DNA from: Paragorgia papillata
Taxonomy: Eukaryota; Cnidaria; Anthozoa; Scleralcyonacea; Coralliidae
Direction of reading: 5' to 3'
NCBI GenBank assembly: GCA_035771165.1
Contig: JAWNZC010000297.1
Location: forward strand, 353,501-417,500
Length of the DNA stretch: 64,000 nucleotides
Shown here: positions 1 through 11,493 of the stretch, one piece after another
How the letters are laid out: each line of letters starts with the position of its first letter
Numbering within the stretch: the stretch's first letter is position 1
Made by a program: the position numbers and the translations under genes
The notes under the pieces: model-generated
Told to the model about the DNA's origin: nothing
The model's input: the letters and a program-made list of their open reading frames with translations, nothing else
Database searches by the model: none

Positions 1-193
1 TCAGGAACTACGTAGGAACGGTTTTCCTAGGTGCGCCCTAGCGTGACCTTGCAACAAATATAAGCTACCCTATAAATAAGAGCGCACGATGAGTGTTTGA
101 GAGAGTTGAATCGAGTTGGGTAGAGTGACTGATCGAAGAGTGTAACGATTGCCAGTAAATGTATTTTAGAGTGTAGAACGATTGTCGTGCAAG

Positions 194-1510
194 TTATCTG
201 TCATTCAATAAAAGATTGAAACGAAAGATACAGTCCCACGTCATTGTGAAAGCCGGCGACGCGTGCAGAGACTCTGTTTTGAAGAGTTTTGCAACACAAT
301 ACGGCTTCTCGACGTGCTCGACTTGCTCGACCACTCCATGTTTCCTATATCTTTGCTTCACTATAGGCGGAGTAAATGGGTCGACGTTTGGAAAGAATGT
401 TAACATCCCTTTTGTCATGCCATTTAGTGAAAACCAAGGTTTCCTTTCTGCAAACAAAGGATTTCTCTAGCATGCTTGAGTTTGGTACGGGAACATGGCG
501 GCAATCCCTTCCGGTCAACACGCACAGTTCCTTCCTTTAGTAGATCTTCCATCAACTTTGGGGACGCAAAATAATTATCGAAATATACATGATAATTTTT
601 GTTGAAAAATGGACTTATCAAATCCATAACAACTTCATATCCAAGGCCATGTTCACGAACACGATTGTTTTCTTTGCCAAGGTAGGTAAACATGGTGGTT
701 GATGATGAAACAATTCGAAGAATCTGCGGCCATCCAAACTTTTATCCCATATTTCACGGGTTTGGCAGGCATGTATTGTCGAAAGGCTAGTCTACCTTTG
801 AACGCGATCATGCCTTCATCCACCGAGATATATTTTTTGGATGATAGATGTCTTTCAAGATCGCTCTTACTTTGTAAAGGCGATCATAGCCGATTTCACC
901 TTGTCGTTGTTGAAGTGCTGAGTCGCTAAGGTGGAAAAAATTATTTATCTCCTCAAAACGATTCTTTGTCATTACTTTCTGAATGCCAACATTCCCAGTA
1001 AACTCATCAGGCGACCAGTAAGTAATGAGCAGTACATGGCAGACAATTTATGCCCAAAAAATGCGAACACCAAAATAGGCTCTCAGCTCGTTTGCTGTCA
1101 CTGCCGTCCACTTTCCGAGCCTTTGTGCCGAAGGCTTCTCTTGCGCATAGCGATTCGTTTCTACAACAATATGATCCACGATATCGTCACCAAACAGAAG
1201 TTTAAACGAGTCTAACTCTGTTGCGTCTTGAGGGAGTTCAACCGCAATTCCTGTGGGCGAAACGAAGTCACTAACCGCTATGTTTGTGCGTTCACTTGTC
1301 CAAACTTGCTCATCTTCTCGCCGATTCTGTGCTGCCTTCTCCTTCGCTTTCGCTAATTTCAGCACTATCGCTTTCTTCAGAAACATCAACATCAATATCG
1401 GAATCTTCATGTTCATTTTCTGACTCAGAAGATCCAAACATTTCATCGTATTGTTGGTTTTGTTTTTGTTTTTTTTGACCGGCTGAAGTGATCAAGTTGG
1501 CGAAAGCCAA
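194..1510 (-). pseudogene. piggyBac-like transposase, broken
   Basis: This is a remnant of a piggyBac-superfamily (DDE_Tnp_1_7) transposase read right to left. An acidic Ser/Glu/Asp-rich N-terminus lies at about 1510-1310. The start of the catalytic domain follows at about 1280-1050 (an SFKLLF-type block, then NELRAYFGV). The 930-700 stretch, read on the minus strand, gives the typical RQYMPAKPVKYGIKVW block. At 693-424 comes the conserved NYHVYFDNYFASPKLMEDLL segment followed by RKGLPP, and at about 457-300 a further C-terminal piece (FFPNVDPFTPP). At least three frame changes and several stops separate the pieces, and the C-terminal Cys-rich region is missing. The gene is therefore dead. 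I saw no convincing piggyBac inverted repeats or TTAA pair around it. The family call is secure; the exact ends are not. Confidence 0.85.
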
Positions 1511-1539
1511 GAGGGTGCTTCTTTGAGAAAATTACTGCT

Positions 1540-4500
1540 TTGAGTCATGATCATCGCTTAGCAATGGCAGGCATTAGGCGTGTAGTGGCAGTTTCGGTAA
1601 TCTTCATCAATCTCTGGTTGTTGGTTAGTTTTGTTTGCTGTTTCGAAGCAAAATGTGGCACAGCAGTTAGAACAAACACGAATCGCAGTCTATGGTATGG
1701 GAAAGACTATTATGATCGCGAAAAAGCGAGTGGTCGTTCGAACCTTTGGCGGCCACGTCTGGGAAGTGAAGGTATAGAAGGTACTGGTCGTCATTTTCCA
1801 CAAGAACTACGGCTTCGTGAGCTTGGAAGGATATGTGTAGTATCATGTTTGAACGATCAGCTTTTCATTAATGGTTTTAATGTCGCTGAGTGGTTTATAT
1901 CAACAGAGGTATAACAATATTCATTTCAATTTCCCTAGTTAAAAGTAAATGTGTTGGGAAGCTTAAGCTATCAAGACGAAGCGTAGCGTACTATTCAAAT
2001 TCTACAGCAACCAGAAGGATTTTACTGATTCGTAGCGGTGACGTCGAGTTAAATCCCGGTTGGGAAAGTGAAGCTTTAAGAGAATCTGTCTATTTACAGC
2101 ATTTTGCTACGGCAATCGCATGCGGAACGAACAGCTTAAACATCGCTCATGTAAACATTCGAAGTCTAAGGAATAAGGTTGATGAACTTAAAATTTTGAT
2201 GCAGATCTGTCGTTTTGACATTTTAGCAATTACTGAAACCCATTTGAATCACAAAATATCCAACAAACAACTCATTGTGAATATATAGACTTGAGAGAAG
2301 AGATCGACCTTCTGATAATATTGGAGGTGGTTGCTTGGTTGACATAAATAAGGATATCTGCTATACACGGCTCAAATCTCATGAGGTTGATGAGATAGAA
2401 GGAATTTGGTTAAAAGTGTCGGTAAATTCCACCGCCTTCATTATTGGAACTATATACAGACCGCGTTCAGACGCTTTATTTTTTTATCGTTTTAATGCTA
2501 ACTTGGAAAGGATTTGGTTTAAATTAAAAAATGTCGTGATCGTAAATGTCATAGATCTGAATTAATTAAGAATACAAGAACATTGGAACTGGGTATTTCA
2601 GATCATATGTGTTAGTCCACACCTGTTTATCAATTAAAACTAAAAGACCTCCCCATAAAATTGTCAAGGCTCGCACTTACAAGCATTTCAAAGAATCTGA
2701 GTTTATAAAAGATATCGAGGAAGCACCCTGGTCAGTGTGTTCAGTATTTAACGACCCTGATGACTGCTATTATACATGGTTGAGTATCTTTAACGATATA
2801 TGTAACAAGCACGCCCCTTATAGGCATAAGAAGTTAAGACAACAGTCGTTACCCTGGATAACCTCTCAAATTCGTTACACCATGAATTTACGGTACAAGA
2901 CACTTTTAAGAGCAAGACAAACAAACAAGGAAGAACTCTGGGCAAAATACCGATCATTATGCAACAGGGTGACCCAGCAAATCAGATCCGCTAAATGTTA
3001 ATTCTACTCGAAATTATTTGATGAGGTTAAGGATTGTAAGACCTACTGGAATTTAATCAGAAACGCCACTAATACACGGACTATATCATCAATAGTGGGA
3101 ATCAGAAAACAAAATGGTCAAATGGAAACATCTGATATCGGAAAAGCAGATATCTTGAACGAGTTCTTCTCAACAGTCGGTGAAAATTTGGCTAAAGAAT
3201 TTTCTTCATACCATCATAACAAATTAACCCATATTGGTAGAATAACACCAACGGCGATGAATATAACTTTGTCAAGTGATTTCCTACACAATAGCTTGAA
3301 AGGCCTAAAAGCAAACAAAGCGTGTGGGCCAGACAATGTTTCTTCTAAGCTGTTGAAACACGGTGCAAGTGCTGTAGTCCCATCTTTAATGTCTGTTTTT
3401 AAAATTAGTGCTGAGTCGAATAAGGTTCCTAAAACATGGAAGTCTGCCAAAGTCTCATCTCTGTTTAAAAATGATGACGAGACAGATAAACAAAATTATC
3501 GGCCAATATCACTGCTATGTGTTCCCGGCAAATTAATGGAATCAAATGTCAGCTCGACAATAGTTACTCATATCAGCGAAAATCGCTTGGCACACAGTCG
3601 GCAATGGGCATATAGGAAAGGTCATTCGACTGAGTTACTGCTGGCTAAGATGGTTGAGGATTGGAGGAATGCTCTTGATAAACGTAAAGTCGTGGGGATC
3701 GTTTTTGTTGATTTTAGAAAAGCTTTCGATTCTATATCTCATCCAGTGCTCTTACAAAAAGCTACAAGGTCTTGGTATTTCTGGTGATCTTTGGTTATGG
3801 ATTAAAGATTACCTAACGAACCACTCACAGTTTACAGTTGTAAACTGGCAAGAATCACGGTCTAGGAAAGTAAGATTTGGTGTACCTCAAGGATCGGTAC
3901 ATGGGTCCAATTTTGTTTTCTTTATTCTGCAACGATTTACCGGAAATTTGCGAAGACGATGAGGGGGTCATTTATATGTACGCCGATGATACAACGATTT
4001 ATGCTATTGGTTCTGATCCTGACTCAGTTTCCATGGCTTTAAATCAAATACTTGGAAAATTATATGAGTGGTGTTGTGTCAATTTTTTGACACCACATCC
4101 AAGTAAAACTGAATTTATGTTACTCGGCAGTAATCGTTTTGTTGGCCCATTACAAGGTATTAAATTAGGAAACTCCTATATTAAACATGTCAATTCATCG
4201 AGATGTCTGGGTATCGAAATAGATAATGAATTTAAATGGAAAATCCATATAACAGATCTGGTTAAACTATTTTCACAGAAACTCAATTTGTTAAAGTCTC
4301 TATTTTCTACCTACTACAGAAAGAATTCAGTTTTACAACAGTGATATTACCTTCAATCACATATGGATTACTTATTTGGGGATCTTGTGGAAAAACCTTA
4401 TTTGACGAGTTGGAGCATATTCATGTTCGAGCTGCGAAAATTATACATAGTTTGGAGTTACAAACACCGACAGAAGTTGTTCTGCATGAAACAAATTGGA

Positions 4501-4920
4501 AAACGTTAATGGAATTGCACTCTCAGAGATTGCTGTTCTTTGTTTTCAACTCCTATCACGGTTACTATCCAGAATCATTACAGTCGCTGTTTATAAAATA
4601 TAACTGTCTATACAATCTGCGACGAAAAATGACTATTTTGTTGCCTAAACCTCATACAGACTATTTAAAGAAGTCAATATCTTTTCAAGGTGCAAAACTG
4701 TGGAATTCTTTGGAATACGAGAGCAGCAACAAATATAAGTACTTTTAAGAGACAATTGAAAACTTCTGTCTGTTAGTAATTTTATAGTAGTTTTTAATTT
4801 AACTTTTGAATAATATAAATTTAAATGTAACATAATATTAGGTATTTAGTTAATTGTTTAGTTTATATAGACACGACCACATCAGCAACGCTGTAATTAC
4901 ATCGTGGGTAAATAAATGCT

Positions 4921-4976
<56 letters not shown>
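1540..4976 (+). mobile_element. CR1/L2-like LINE, degenerate, with 2A-like motif
   Basis: Non-LTR retrotransposon on the plus strand. A short N-terminal region (1890-2060) ends in a 2A-like SGDVELNPGW. An apurinic endonuclease domain follows (NIRSLRNKVDELK near 2155, then AITETHLN). A linker runs over 2609-3000 and a reverse transcriptase over about 3290-4340, including VDFRKAFDSISH, GVPQGS and the catalytic MYADDTTIY near 3980. The C-terminal thumb-like region (SITYGLLIWG to about 4748) completes it. The frame is broken by stops or shifts near 2288, 2565, 3000, 3770, 3960 and 4344, and part of the endonuclease after 2565 is lost. The 3' UTR ends in a (TAA)n tail, usual for this clade. The true 5' end is unclear: an ORF at 1540-1914 with a hydrophobic N-terminus may belong to the element or to older sequence. 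Confidence 0.85.
4922..4976. repeat. (TAA)n microsatellite, LINE 3' tail
   Basis: About 18 TAA units immediately follow the LINE 3' UTR and most likely mark the 3' terminus of that insertion. Confidence 0.85.
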
Positions 4977-5434
4977 TCCTCACGCGAAATTACATTTGTA
5001 GAAGAGGACGCCATTATGGCGTCGTCTTCGGAAATTAGCAGTGTTCCGCAACCTTTATTAGCATAACAAAGCAGAAACTTTATGCGCAGTAAGCGCCATT
5101 TGATTGGCTAATGACTGGTAATTTATTCTACAACAATATTAGACAAAGATATCCTGTGTAGGGGAGGGGTAATAGCTGCAATTTTGCAGGGCGGTACAGG
5201 GCGGCATAGGAAAATGGCGGTTTTTCTGCGGGCGGTACAAGGCGGCGTAGTAGGGAAAGAGTTAAGCAAAGGTACAGTATAATTTTCTTCAGCTAATCAT
5301 TTAGTAAGAAGTTAGTATGTTTTGGAGAGAAAAGTTAGTTTAGAAAGTTTTTTTGAACATGAGTGTTTTAAAGGACTACGAACATCGTTTTCCCAATACT
5401 ATTAATTTATGGTAGATTTTTGTTTATTCTGCAG
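4977..5434. other. Non-coding stretch before the first KDZ exon
   Basis: No coding region or known RNA is recognisable. A GC-richer patch near 5150-5250 repeats a GGGCGGTACA-like sequence. The stretch ends in a plausible acceptor (TTTATTCTGCAG) for the KDZ exon at 5435. Earlier KDZ exons were not found here. Confidence 0.4.
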
Positions 5435-5574
5435 GAACCTTGCCACAACTTCCAGGCTGGCTCTAGCCTTAGATCCAAGACCAAATCCAAAAAGTTAGAT
5501 GAGACTGCTATTTTTGGAGCTGGTTGCAGACATGAAATTTCATTAAAAATTTTTAGTCTTAGAAGAGGGGAAGA
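5435..5574 (+). CDS. KDZ transposase exon 1 (visible part)
   Basis: The exon runs from acceptor TTCTGCAG to donor GA|GTATGT. It encodes CHNFQAGSSLRSK, then LDETAIFGAGCRHE and LKIFSLRRGEE. This is the conserved KDZ block in which a C-x-H/W-x(n)-RSK segment precedes a D/G-C-R-H-E motif. It ends in phase 2, which fits the next exon 9.5 kb downstream at 15093. The Gypsy element fills most of the gap. Confidence 0.75.
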
Positions 5575-6690
5575 GTATGTGCAGTTTTAATACTAAATAT
5601 TTTTTTATAAAACAAAATTAATTAATTAATTCTTTTTCAAGGCTCTCGTGAGTCATGAACTAATGAAAGCCTTGTCCTAACATTTACCTATATTAAATTG
5701 GCATTAAACAATTTAACATGCAGTACAATAACTTATTTTATTAAATGGCCCGTTGAATTATATTTGATCTTTTTTTCTTTCCTTGAACAGGTTTTGACTT
5801 AATCAATGCAAATGAAAACAAAAGGTACGCATAGCGTACATGTATCTGCGCCAAACACTTTAGAAGAGCATTAGCCTAATAAAGTAATAGATACTTCCAG
5901 GCTTTTAGAACGTACTAAAATAGAAAGGTTGACTATAGATTTTAAACCCAAGATTAGCAGTAATCGAGTCTTGAAGAGACTCAAGTCTATCTCTCTTATA
6001 TACATGTATGTCCCCAGGTCTGAGCAGACTGTTAGTGATGAGACAAGAAAGCATGTCACTAGATGAAATGACTATTCCAAAAGCTTATTATTTACAATAA
6101 TCAACACGAAATGGAAAAGTAAATGACAATAATATGATATAGATTACAATGACAATGATATAAAAAATGTTGTGTGTCAACATTAAACAAGAGTAATTGC
6201 TTTAAACATGTAGAAACAGCAATGTCAGTATCACTTGCAGTGTCAAAATTGTTACAGTGGTATATAGCTAACTAGTAATAACCATATACAACATGTTTCC
6301 AGCAGGACACATTCCAGCAGGACCAATCACGGTAGTATAATACTAGTCACAGCATGTATAAGTTAGACCAGTTTACAAGGTTAGCCAAAGCCCTGTACAG
6401 TATATGGAATATATATACCCTACATATTACAGTATATGGAATCTTGTTGCAGTTTAGTTGTTCCACCAGCTAGAGTAGGAAATAGACACTTCATTTCAAA
6501 GCCTATGAAACAATGGCATGAACAGCCTCAAGGTTGGCAATGAAATTGTAATGCATTCACTATCACCTTTGATATTCAACCTCGATTTCAAGCCATTGTT
6601 CACGCCCATTGAGGCAAATTTGGGAAGTGTCTATTAAAGCCTGTCTACAAAGAGGTAGGGTTACCCTAGCACCCGGGTTACCCTAGCTAT
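5575..6690. other. Intron sequence left of the Gypsy insertion
   Basis: AT-rich intronic sequence with no coding potential that I can recognise. It contains a short repeat of TACAGTATATGGAAT (6399-6435) and a loose foldback of about 165 bp (about 6474-6640), whose arms share AATAGACACTTC at the left and GAAGTGTCTATT at the right. Confidence 0.4.
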
Positions 6691-6830
6691 TGTTGTATTG
6701 ATCTATGTATTTATTTAGTATTTTAAGAACTTCAGTATAATTCAGTTACTCACACATCGTGCTCAACATACCGCGCTCTTCCGTACTACTTGATATCATT
6801 CCAATATAATGAACAACATCTATCCTAACA
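6691..6830 (-). repeat. Gypsy 3' LTR
   Basis: A 140-bp LTR with TG...CA ends, matching 13686-13828 apart from a 3-bp indel (CATACCGCG versus CATAATACCGCG) and scattered substitutions. The CTAT duplication lies just outside it at 6687-6690. Confidence 0.93.
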
Positions 6831-6842
6831 CTCCTCCCTCCC
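6831..6842 (-). promoter_or_regulatory. Gypsy polypurine tract
   Basis: On the minus strand GGGAGGGAGGAG directly abuts the 3' LTR, the expected position for the plus-strand primer of reverse transcription. Confidence 0.85.
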
Positions 6843-6891
6843 AGATATATATAATAGCAACAAAATATGAAGTTTTTAATCCGTTTACTGT

Positions 6892-7426
6892 TCAAAACCC
6901 GGTCTCTGTTTGTTCATCGTTCAATGCTGTATGTAGGCTAACTCGGCCAAATCCATAATGATCCGGTGCTTGTCTTCCTCTTTGTGGTCGAACTGGAGCA
7001 GGTTCTTGAGCTAACTGAGGTCCAGGAATCTCATCACAATCTATATCAAGTCTAAAGTCCTCTGACTGAATAGACTCAGCGTCTGATGCACCGTCACTTG
7101 TATCTTCCAAACTCTGTTCGTTAGTAGTAGGCTGCAGGTGCTGGGATCTCTCGTAGTCTTTCTGCAGTCGGCGATGATTCACAAATCGTTCTCTTTCCCC
7201 CTCGAAAGAGAGGCTTTTCTTGATAGGAAGTATTCCTTATGAGCTTACATACCTTGTATGGGCCCTGAAAACGTTCCACGACTAATTTCTTGGCAGTCCC
7301 TTTGCACTTCTTCGGGTAGAAAATCCACACTTTTTCCCCTAGCTGGAAATGGCTGGAAAAAAAGCGAACGTTTGCTTCTCGTCTATGAGATTCCTGTTGG
7401 CGTTTCTTGAGGATCCGATTTCTCAC
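6892..7426 (-). pseudogene. Gypsy pol C-terminus (post-integrase)
   Basis: Two overlapping frames. The first (7426-7121) contains FQLGEKVWIFYPKK and VERFQGPYKVCKLI, the SH3-like chromodomain-region tail found after Gypsy integrases. The second (7182-6892) is an acidic, proline-rich tail with RPQRGRQAPDHYG ending in a stop near the 3' LTR. A frameshift near 7190 separates them. Confidence 0.75.
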
Positions 7427-7443
7427 TTTTGTATGCAGCTGAT

Positions 7444-7984
7444 TCAGGGAAGACAGTTTATGCTGAAAACTCTTTCGCTGCTGGTCCTTTTGGCTGGTTC
7501 AGTTTTCCAGAGCCAATCATCAGCCTTGTTTCTGCAGGTAAAACCAAATATTACTGAAAATGGAGTCTCGCCAGTTGTTGTACTGCTGGTGGTTCTAATC
7601 GCAGCCAGTGCAATAGGGAGTTTTTCGTCCCAGTCAGTTTGGTCTTGGGCCTCAATTTCCATGGCTAGACGTTCGGCAATGTTTCGATTCATGTGTTCCA
7701 CTTGCCCATTGCACTGAGGATTATACGGCGCACTGCGACTTCTCCTAATATCCAGGCGGCTGTGTACCTCTTGTAACAGTTCAGATTCAAAGTTTCTGCC
7801 TTGGTCACAATGTAGAACCTCAGGTATACCATATCGACAAACAATTTCTCGCAACAGTACTTCGGCCGTGGTCTTTGCTGTCTGATCAGGTACTGGAAAA
7901 GCTTCAACCCATTTGCTGAGAGGATCGGTAAGAGCAAATATGAATTGATTTCCACGTGGAGTCTTTGGTAACGGGCCAACGATA
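7444..7984 (-). pseudogene. Gypsy integrase core
   Basis: The minus strand reads IVGPLPKTPRG at the 7980 end, then LTDPLSKWVEAFPVPD, HCDQGRNFESELLQ and APYNPQCNGQVEHMNRN. The three catalytic acidic residues of the DDE core are visible: D in LTD, D in CDQG and E in QVEHMN. The domain continues smoothly toward 7444 (TGETPFSVIFG). Its upstream side is cut at about 7985 by the nested LINE, so no intact integrase can be made. Confidence 0.85.
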
Positions 7985-10018
7985 TATTTAATCTTTAATC
8001 TTTAATTAAAATTATTTTGACACGGTAGCCTTTCAGCGCAAGCTGGTTTTCAAAGGGCCGTGTATACATACATAAACATAACCAAATACATGTATAACTA
8101 TTTACAGGATACAAAAAATTTAATAATTATTTACAGAAATATTTAAGAATTGTATAAAAATATTAATTTAATCTAATGTAATCACTCAAATGTTTCTTAA
8201 AAGATGAAACTGATTGCGTTAAGTCGTTAGTCAGTTCACTCGGAAATTCGTTCCATGATTTAGCAGCTCTATAAGAAAAGCTTCTTTTCATAAAATTTGT
8301 TTTTGGTTTACCCAAACAAAGTTTAACATTATTACTTCGTAAATTGTAATTCTCATTTTCACATTTAGTGAACAAATTGGCAAGGTAACTAGGCAACTTT
8401 CCGGTTAAAGCTTTAAATGTCATTATATTTTCACGGTTTTTTAGATTCTTATCGACTGTAACCCAGTCTAGTTTTTCCAGTATTTCAGTGGAACGAACTT
8501 CGTAAGTGCTACCAGTTATCACGTGCGCCGCTCTCTTTTGTAATTTTAATAATTTGTTTATATGTCTACAACAGCCATCATTCCAAATATTCGAACAATA
8601 GTTGAAATGGGGCAATATTAAAGCGTTATACAATTTTACAAGGATATTTTGAGGAACAAATAATTTTGCCCTTCTGAGAAGTGCGATGTTCTTCGAGATT
8701 TTCTTACATTGTACCTCGTTATTTTTGTCCCCATTTCAACTGTTCATCAAGTATCATACCAAGGGATTTTTTGTTGGGTACACGCTTGATATTCCCATTT
8801 CCTATTGATATTATAGGACTTTCATCAATTAAGGATAGACGGTGCCTCGAGCGAATGATCATAAATTCGGTTTTATCTCTATTTAATGTAAGTTTATTTG
8901 AAGTAAGCCATTGGTGAACATTTTCAAGGTCTCTATTAAGTTTAGTTTCAATTACTTTAGAATTTAGACCCTTACATGAAAGATTTGTATCGTCTGCAAA
9001 TAGGGTGGCACTAGTTGACTCTAAACAGTTTGGCAAGTCATTGATGTACAAGAGAAAAAGAATAGGACCAAGATTAGATCCTTGTGGTACCCCACAATCA
9101 ATTTCCCTTGCATCTGATAACTTACCATTTATTGCACAAATTTGCTTTCTTTTACTAAGATATGACGTAAACCATGTAAGACTGTATACCATACATTTCA
9201 AGTTTAGAAATTAGAATTTGATGATTAACCGTGTCAAATGCTTTTTTAAGGTCCAGAAATAGGACTCCGTTAATAAGGACCATTATCCATGTTATACAGC
9301 CATTCGTTTGTAGCGCTAAGCAATGTGGTTTCTGTAGAATGTATATGCTGGAACCCAGACTGTTGTTCCGCAATTATGTTATTTTTAGTCACGAACAATC
9401 TCAGTTGTTTGCATACTAGTTTTTCAAATAATTTAGCGACGACAGAAATAATAGAAATAGGACGGTTTTAGACCCTTCTTTGAATATTGGGAAAACCCTA
9501 GCCATCTTCCAGTCATCTGGGAATATTCCCGTTTGAAGCGACAAGTTAAAAATGTTAACCAATGGCTCAACTACAGTATCACCTGCATCTTTTAATAGCT
9601 TCGTGCTTACACCATCAATTCCTTGTGCTTTTTTAGTTTTTAAATTATTTATCTCATCTAATGCTTCAAGGTATACAATATTTCTAAAATGGAATGAATC
9701 TTCTATAGGAGTCACAAAACTTAAAACTTAATGGATTAGTATCACTATCTTGAATATTTTCTGCTAGTTTGCACCCTATCGTTGAAAAATATTGATTAAA
9801 GTTATTTGCAATATTTTTGTCTCCTGTTATAATTTGATCATTGACTTTTAACTCTTTAACCTGAGTGGTTTTTTATTTTTTATTTAATAGTTCATTAATT
9901 GCCTGCCAGCTTTCTTTGCTATTATTAGCATTGCTTAGTTTAGATTTGAAATATTCTTTTTTGGTAGTTTTTATAAGATTGTTCAGGTCGTTTTTACACC
10001 TTTTATAAAAGAGGTTTT
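7985..10018 (-). mobile_element. Jockey/CR1-like LINE nested in Gypsy
   Basis: A 5'-truncated LINE in the same orientation as the Gypsy host. RT blocks appear in order from right to left: KKAQGIDGVSTKLLKDAG (about 9640), DDWKMARVFPIFK (9500), LDLKKAFDTVNH (9250), GVPQGSNLGPILFLLYINDL (9090), catalytic FADD (near 9000) and TLNRDKTEFMIIRS (8870). A C-terminal region (LPHFNYCSNIWNDG to DYIRLN, 8633-8163) follows. Frameshifts near 9450, 9200 and 8700 inactivate it. The 3' end at 7985-8006 is a short TTAAAGA-type repeat. Gypsy sequence resumes on both sides, but I could not define a target duplication. Confidence 0.85.
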
Positions 10019-10019
10019 A

Positions 10020-10594
10020 TTGAAAGGGTTTCTCTGGAATGGGCAATTCTCCAATTGGCGGTCAATCTGGCATCTGTGTACCCTTTCTTCGAAGACACAC
10101 CTCACAAGAATGACACCAGTCCTTCACATCTCGTTTCCAGTTAAACCAGAAAAATCGTGTGCCAACGTTGTACTGTGTTTTGGCTTCGCCAAAATGTCCC
10201 CAGCTGTCATGAAGAAGTTGTAGTATTCGCGGTGCTCCGACTGTGGGACCATCGTTTGTACAATGTTCCGCCCATGACGTTCTGTCTGTAGGACCAGCAA
10301 GTCGTCAACCAGCTTGATGTTCTTGCCGTGTGTCTTGATAAAACTGTTAACGTGACGCTTGATATTCTTCAGCTTCTCTCGCTTGGTAACCCAGTGATAA
10401 ATCATCCCAATATCATCGTCTTGCTTCTGTAATGCGCAGAGCTCTCTATCAGTCCATACACTTTCTATGGTTACTGCATTAACGGGAGCACGACTTAATG
10501 CATCGGCAACAGTCATTAGTGTACTAGGTCGATGTTGAATTGTGAAGTCGTAAATATCAAGGTCGATGTTGAATTGTGAAGTCGTAAATATCAA
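10020..10594 (-). pseudogene. Gypsy pre-integrase region (H2C2 segment)
   Basis: This stretch contains the conserved tether motif VADALSRAP after the RNase H domain. It then runs through the HHCC zinc region; minus-strand GELPIPEKPFQ near 10030 immediately precedes the integrase core. The LINE insertion separates it from 7984. A direct duplication of about 36 bp at 10523-10592 sits at its upstream end. Confidence 0.75.
10523..10592. repeat. 36-bp direct duplication inside Gypsy pol
   Basis: The block beginning AGGTCGATGTTGAATTGTG occurs twice in tandem and nearly perfectly. It looks like a local slippage duplication in the dead element. Confidence 0.8.
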
Positions 10595-10632
10595 GACAGA
10601 CGCGCCATCTGGCGAGTTTTCCTCTTGGCTCT

Positions 10633-11490
10633 TTAAGTTGTCGCAAGTAGGTTAGTGGCTTGTGATCCGTGAGAACTGTGAAGTTTCTCCCTTCCAAAGT
10701 ACATATTGAAGTGATCTAAACTCCAGACAACAGCCAAACATTCTTTCTCTGTTGCAGAATAATTATTTTCGGTCATGGTGAGTGCTCGGGATGCATAAGC
10801 AATTACCTTATTCCTTTGTGTAAGGATAGCACCCAGGCCAAGGTCGCTGCCATCGGTCTCGACAGTAAATTCTTGCTGGAAGTCCGGATAGACAAGAATT
10901 GGTGGAGATGTCAACTTGTCTTTTAACACGCAAAATGCGGTCTCGCAATCTTCAGTCCACAAAAACTTAACATTTGCTCTGGTTAGTGCATGTAGAAGGG
11001 CAGCAATGTCGGCAAAACGGTCAATGAAACGGCGATAATATGACGCCAGTCCGACAAATCGACGAATTTCAGGGACGGTCGTGGGCCGCGGAAACTCCTT
11101 GATGGCTTCAGTTTTCCCGGGGTCAGGCAAAATTTCCTTCGAACCAACCACAAATCCCAAATAGTGGACTTCTGCACGGGCAAAGACACGCTTGGAAGGA
11201 TTCAGTTTCAAGTCAGCTGCTCGCAACTTGTCCAAAACAAGTTAAAGGTGTTGCAAATGTTCCTCAAAACTGCGAGAATAGATTCCAAATAGATCAGAAG
11301 AATTTGTCAGTTTAGTTTCCCTAATACGGACATCATCAACCTCTGGAACGTTGCTGGGGCCCCCTTGAGGCCAAAGGGCATGGTGTTGAACTCAAATAGA
11401 CCTTTATGACACGCAAAAGCAGTTTTTACACGGTCAGACTCTTTGAGAGGAACTTGCCAATAACCCTTGGCCAAATCTAATGTAGTAAAC
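10633..11490 (-). pseudogene. Gypsy RT palm, thumb and RNase H
   Basis: From right to left: minus-strand FTTLDLAKGYWQVPL, MPFGLKGAPATFQRLM (11380-11340) and YSRSFEEHLQHL. Then come DKLRAADLKLNPSK, YLGFVVG and RFVGLASYYRRFI. RNase H follows with FTVETDGSDLGLGAILTQR and YSATEKECLAVVWSL. Where the YLDD/YVDD catalytic box should stand (about 11300-11315) the frame reads NSSD, so the polymerase site is lost. A stop in the HLQHL segment near 11247 and a shift near 10660 also break it. Confidence 0.85.
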
Positions 11491-11493
11491 AGT

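Noticed and set aside
7349..7717. 122-codon hydrophobic open frame on the plus strand
   Set aside because: Antisense shadow of the Gypsy integrase.
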